Shown one piece after another: positions 46,518-48,658 of a stretch of 48,658 bases of DNA. The stretch spans positions 1-48,658 of the forward strand of contig JAJDAC010000056.1 of assembly GCA_029262065.1 (NCBI GenBank), given 5' to 3'. This stretch comes from Candidatus Krumholzibacteriota bacterium (GTDB lineage Bacteria; Krumholzibacteriota; Krumholzibacteriia; JAJRXK01). The notes below the pieces were generated by a model. The model did not search any database, had not been told where the DNA came from, and was given only the letters and a program-made list of their open reading frames with translations. Made by a program: the position numbers and the translations under genes. Within the stretch, counting starts at the first letter, position 1, and every line of letters begins with the position of its first letter.

Positions 46518-47498
46518 ATGCGATTCATCCTGCGCCGACTTGGCTTCTATCTGGTTGCGGCCTGGGCCGCCCTTACCCTGAACTTCTTCCTGCCGCGGCT
46601 CATGCCAGGCGACCCGGCCACCGCGTTGTTCGCCAGGTTTCGCGGCCAACTGGCGCCCGAGGCCCTGGAAGCGCTGCGCGAAACATTCGGCCTTACCGAT
46701 CAGCCGCTCATTGGCCAGTACTTCACGTACCTGAGCAATGTGTTCCGCGGCGAACTGGGACTGTCGGTGGCGTACTTTCCGTCTCCGGTGGCCGACGTCA
46801 TTGGCGATGGCCTGACCTGGACCATCGTGTTGGCCGGATCCGCGCTGATCATCAGCTTCGTAATCGGAACCCTCTTGGGCGTGGTGTCCGCCTGGTGGCG
46901 ACACAGCTGGATCGACACCTGGCTTCCCGCCACGTTCGCCTTCCTGGCCGCGTTTCCCTACTTCTGGCTGGCCATGGTGGCTTTGTACGTTCTTGGGTTC
47001 AAACTCAACCTGTTTCCGCTGGGTCACGCCTACGGTGACGACCTTACGCCGGGATTCAACTTCACGTTCATTGCCGACGTGGTGCGCCACGCCGCCCTTC
47101 CGGTGGGCACCGTGGTGCTGGCCACTACGGGCGGCTGGCTCATATCCATGCGCAACACGATGATCACGGTGCTTGGATCGGACTATGTGAACCTGGCCCG
47201 CGCGAAGGGTTTGTCTCCATGGCGCGTGGTGCTGCGATACGCTGCACGCAACGCGTTGCTGCCCAACGTCACCGGCTTCGGTATGGCCCTCGGGTTCGTT
47301 CTCGGTGGGTCATTGCTCACCGAGATCGTCTTCTCGTATCCGGGCCAAGGCTTTCTTCTGGTGCAAGCCGTGAGAAACCAGGACTACCCACTCATGCAGG
47401 GGATCTTTCTCGTGATCACGTTGGCCGTGCTGGCCGCCAACTGGTTGGTGGACCTCATGGTCCTTTGGCTCGACCCAAGAACCCGGGACACCGCCTGA
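46518..47498 (+). CDS. ABC transporter permease (DppB/OppB type)
   Basis: A 326-residue inner membrane permease of the DppB family: start MRFILRRLGFYLVAAWAALT, FFLPRLMPGDPA, six transmembrane segments, and the EAA loop DYVNLARAKGLSPWRVVLRYAARNALLP that contacts the ATPase. GGAGG just before ATG 46518 fixes the start; an earlier in-frame ATG lies in the upstream gene. It forms the first half of the channel for the upstream binding protein. Confidence 0.93.
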   Translation: MRFILRRLGFYLVAAWAALTLNFFLPRLMPGDPATALFARFRGQLAPEALEALRETFGLTDQPLIGQYFTYLSNVFRGELGLSVAYFPSPVADVIGDGLTWTIVLAGSALIISFVIGTLLGVVSAWWRHSWIDTWLPATFAFLAAFPYFWLAMVALYVLGFKLNLFPLGHAYGDDLTPGFNFTFIADVVRHAALPVGTVVLATTGGWLISMRNTMITVLGSDYVNLARAKGLSPWRVVLRYAARNALLPNVTGFGMALGFVLGGSLLTEIVFSYPGQGFLLVQAVRNQDYPLMQGIFLVITLAVLAANWLVDLMVLWLDPRTRDTA

Positions 47499-48424
47499 TG
47501 AAGACCACTTCCACCTCAGGCGCATGGGTCGCCGCGATCCGTCGCGATCGCAAGGCCACGTTTGGCGCCGTCATCCTCTCTATCTTTCTCCTGGTGGCCA
47601 TCTTCGGCCCGCTGATCGCCGGTGACCCGCAGGCCCTGGTCGGCGTTCCTCTGCAGCCGCCCTCAAGCGAACACTGGCTGGGCACCACCGGTCAGGGTCA
47701 GGACGTGCTACGTCAATTGGTGGCGGGTACGCGCGTCTCTCTGGCCATCGGGTTCGCGGTGGGCCTGTGTGTAGTCGGGGTCGGGGCCATCGTGGGCGTG
47801 GCCGCGGGATTCTTCGGCCGTAGTGTCGACGCCGTCCTCTCGTTGCTGTTCAACGTCTTCCTGGTCATTCCGGGCCTGCCGTTGGCGATTGTGATCGCGG
47901 CCTACCTGCCATCGGGCCCTTTCACACTGGGGCTTGTGCTGGTAGCCACCGGCTGGGCCTGGAACGCGCGTGTTATTCGCGCGCAGACCCTGACGCAACG
48001 GAAACGGGACTTCGTGGCCGCGGCTGTCGTGGCTGGCGAATCGAACATCCGCATCATCACGCGGGAGATCCTGCCGACCATGACATCTCTGTTGGTTGCC
48101 CAGGTCATCAGCAGCACCGTGTACGCAATCGGCGCGCAGGTAGGACTGGAATTCCTGGGATTGGGCGATGTTTCGGCCATCACCTGGGGCACCAACCTTT
48201 ACTGGGCCCAGAACGACTCGGCGCTGCTGACCGAGGCATGGTGGACGTTCGCGCCCACGGGCCTGTGCGTTGCGCTCGTGGGTTTTGGGTTGGCCATGCT
48301 GAACTCGGGCTTCGACGAGATCACCAACCCACGGCTCCAACTCGAAAGAGCCTGGCGGTCGCACCTCTTGGGCCTCGGGATAGCGCCGTCGCGATCCACG
48401 CCGGTGACGGTGGGCCATGAGTAA
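47498..48424 (+). CDS. ABC transporter permease (DppC/OppC type)
   Basis: A 308-residue partner permease with the DppC-type N-terminus (one segment, VILSIFLLVAIFGPLIAGDP), the LGTTGQGQDVLRQLVAGTRVSL motif, and EAA loop KRDFVAAAVVAGESNIRIITREILPTM. The start ATG overlaps the DppB stop (TGATG). Together with DppB it makes the heterodimeric membrane pore of the importer. It overlaps the next ATPase gene by 8 bases. Confidence 0.93.
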   Translation: MKTTSTSGAWVAAIRRDRKATFGAVILSIFLLVAIFGPLIAGDPQALVGVPLQPPSSEHWLGTTGQGQDVLRQLVAGTRVSLAIGFAVGLCVVGVGAIVGVAAGFFGRSVDAVLSLLFNVFLVIPGLPLAIVIAAYLPSGPFTLGLVLVATGWAWNARVIRAQTLTQRKRDFVAAAVVAGESNIRIITREILPTMTSLLVAQVISSTVYAIGAQVGLEFLGLGDVSAITWGTNLYWAQNDSALLTEAWWTFAPTGLCVALVGFGLAMLNSGFDEITNPRLQLERAWRSHLLGLGIAPSRSTPVTVGHE

Positions 48425-48658
48425 CCCCATTCTTTCGGTACGCGATCTCTGCGTCGACTACATCACCGACGACGGACCCGTGCGCGCCATCGACCACGTG
48501 TCGCTGGACATCGAGCCCGGCGAAATCCTGGGCATAGCGGGCGAATCGGGGAGCGGCAAGTCGACCCTGGCCCAGGCCATCATGCGAACATTGCAGCCGC
48601 CGGCGGTCATTTCGCACGGTGAGGTGTGGTTCGAGGGCAAGAATGTCCTGACGATGAG
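48417..48658 (+). CDS. ABC transporter ATP-binding protein (DppD/OppD type), 3' end outside window
   Basis: The coding frame is open to the window edge. ATG 48417 overlaps the permease stop and encodes MSNPILSVRDLCVDYITDDGPVRAIDHVSLDI, then the Walker A motif GESGSGKST. The start of the DppD/OppD family N-terminus is clear. Walker B, signature and C-terminal oligopeptide-binding region lie beyond the window. It powers the DppB/DppC channel; a DppF-like partner is expected next. Confidence 0.93.
   Translation, partial: MSNPILSVRDLCVDYITDDGPVRAIDHVSLDIEPGEILGIAGESGSGKSTLAQAIMRTLQPPAVISHGEVWFEGKNVLTM

Overview
The window is about 48.7 kb of GC-rich, densely coding bacterial DNA with many ATGA-type gene overlaps. 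Secreted proteins ending in FlgD-like domains with an NYPNPFNP-type motif, lamin-tail plus endonuclease I exoproteins, laminarinases, and a pyruvate:ferredoxin oxidoreductase suggest an uncultured FCB-superphylum bacterium (Krumholzibacteriota, Eisenbacteria or Latescibacterota-like), probably aquatic. That assignment is an inference from protein architecture. No rRNA, tRNA, CRISPR array or mobile element was seen.

Layout: (1) 1-6036: an SGNH hydrolase end, a secreted endonuclease I protein, speD, a polytopic membrane protein and a small membrane-anchored protein. (2) 6033-21230: a nonribosomal peptide biosynthetic cluster in two divergent operons. The minus operon holds an ornithine cyclodeaminase-family enzyme, a HupE-like membrane protein, a two-TM protein, an acyl-CoA dehydrogenase-like flavoenzyme and a standalone adenylation enzyme. 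The plus operon holds a discrete carrier protein, a 2551-residue NRPS and a short partner carrying the end of the second adenylation domain, a carrier domain and a thioesterase. (3) 21547-25022: a second endonuclease I protein with duplicated FN3-lamin-tail units, and an outer membrane barrel. (4) 25219-29777: a DHOD-like protein coupled to PFOR. (5) 29963-33634: a pilX/pilY1-like pilus group. (6) 34031-39366: a DUF1028 protein, an AraC-type regulator, a CoA-transferase-GNAT fusion, a universal stress protein, a DUF6165 protein and an exported protein. (7) 39469-48658: a beta-glucan (laminarin-type) locus with two GH16 enzymes, a ROK regulator, a lipoprotein and an oligopeptide/oligosaccharide-type ABC importer that runs off the window.

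The main discovery candidate is the NRPS. Its first adenylation domain has a code close to that for asparagine (D-L-T-K-I-G-E-V-G) and is interrupted between motifs A8 and A9 by a PP-loop ATPase domain resembling N-acetyl sugar amidotransferases (WbpG type). Its second adenylation domain is interrupted at the same site by a guanidinoacetate N-methyltransferase-like domain, and the polypeptide then ends; A9-A10, carrier and thioesterase sit on the next, overlapping gene. The standalone A enzyme, flavoenzyme, free carrier and ornithine cyclodeaminase together resemble the prolyl-carrier oxidation route used for pyrrole or dehydroproline starter units. A plausible model (inference) is ornithine to proline to dehydroprolyl/pyrrolyl-carrier, coupling to an asparagine whose amide is converted to an amidine, thioamide or nitrile, then coupling to a second residue with N-methylation and thioesterase release.

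In the polysaccharide region, divergent GH16/lipoprotein transcription starts around a 19-bp palindrome overlapping a good promoter, a likely operator. The downstream ROK repressor, GH16 lipoprotein and ABC importer form one tightly packed operon for sensing, cutting and importing beta-glucan fragments.
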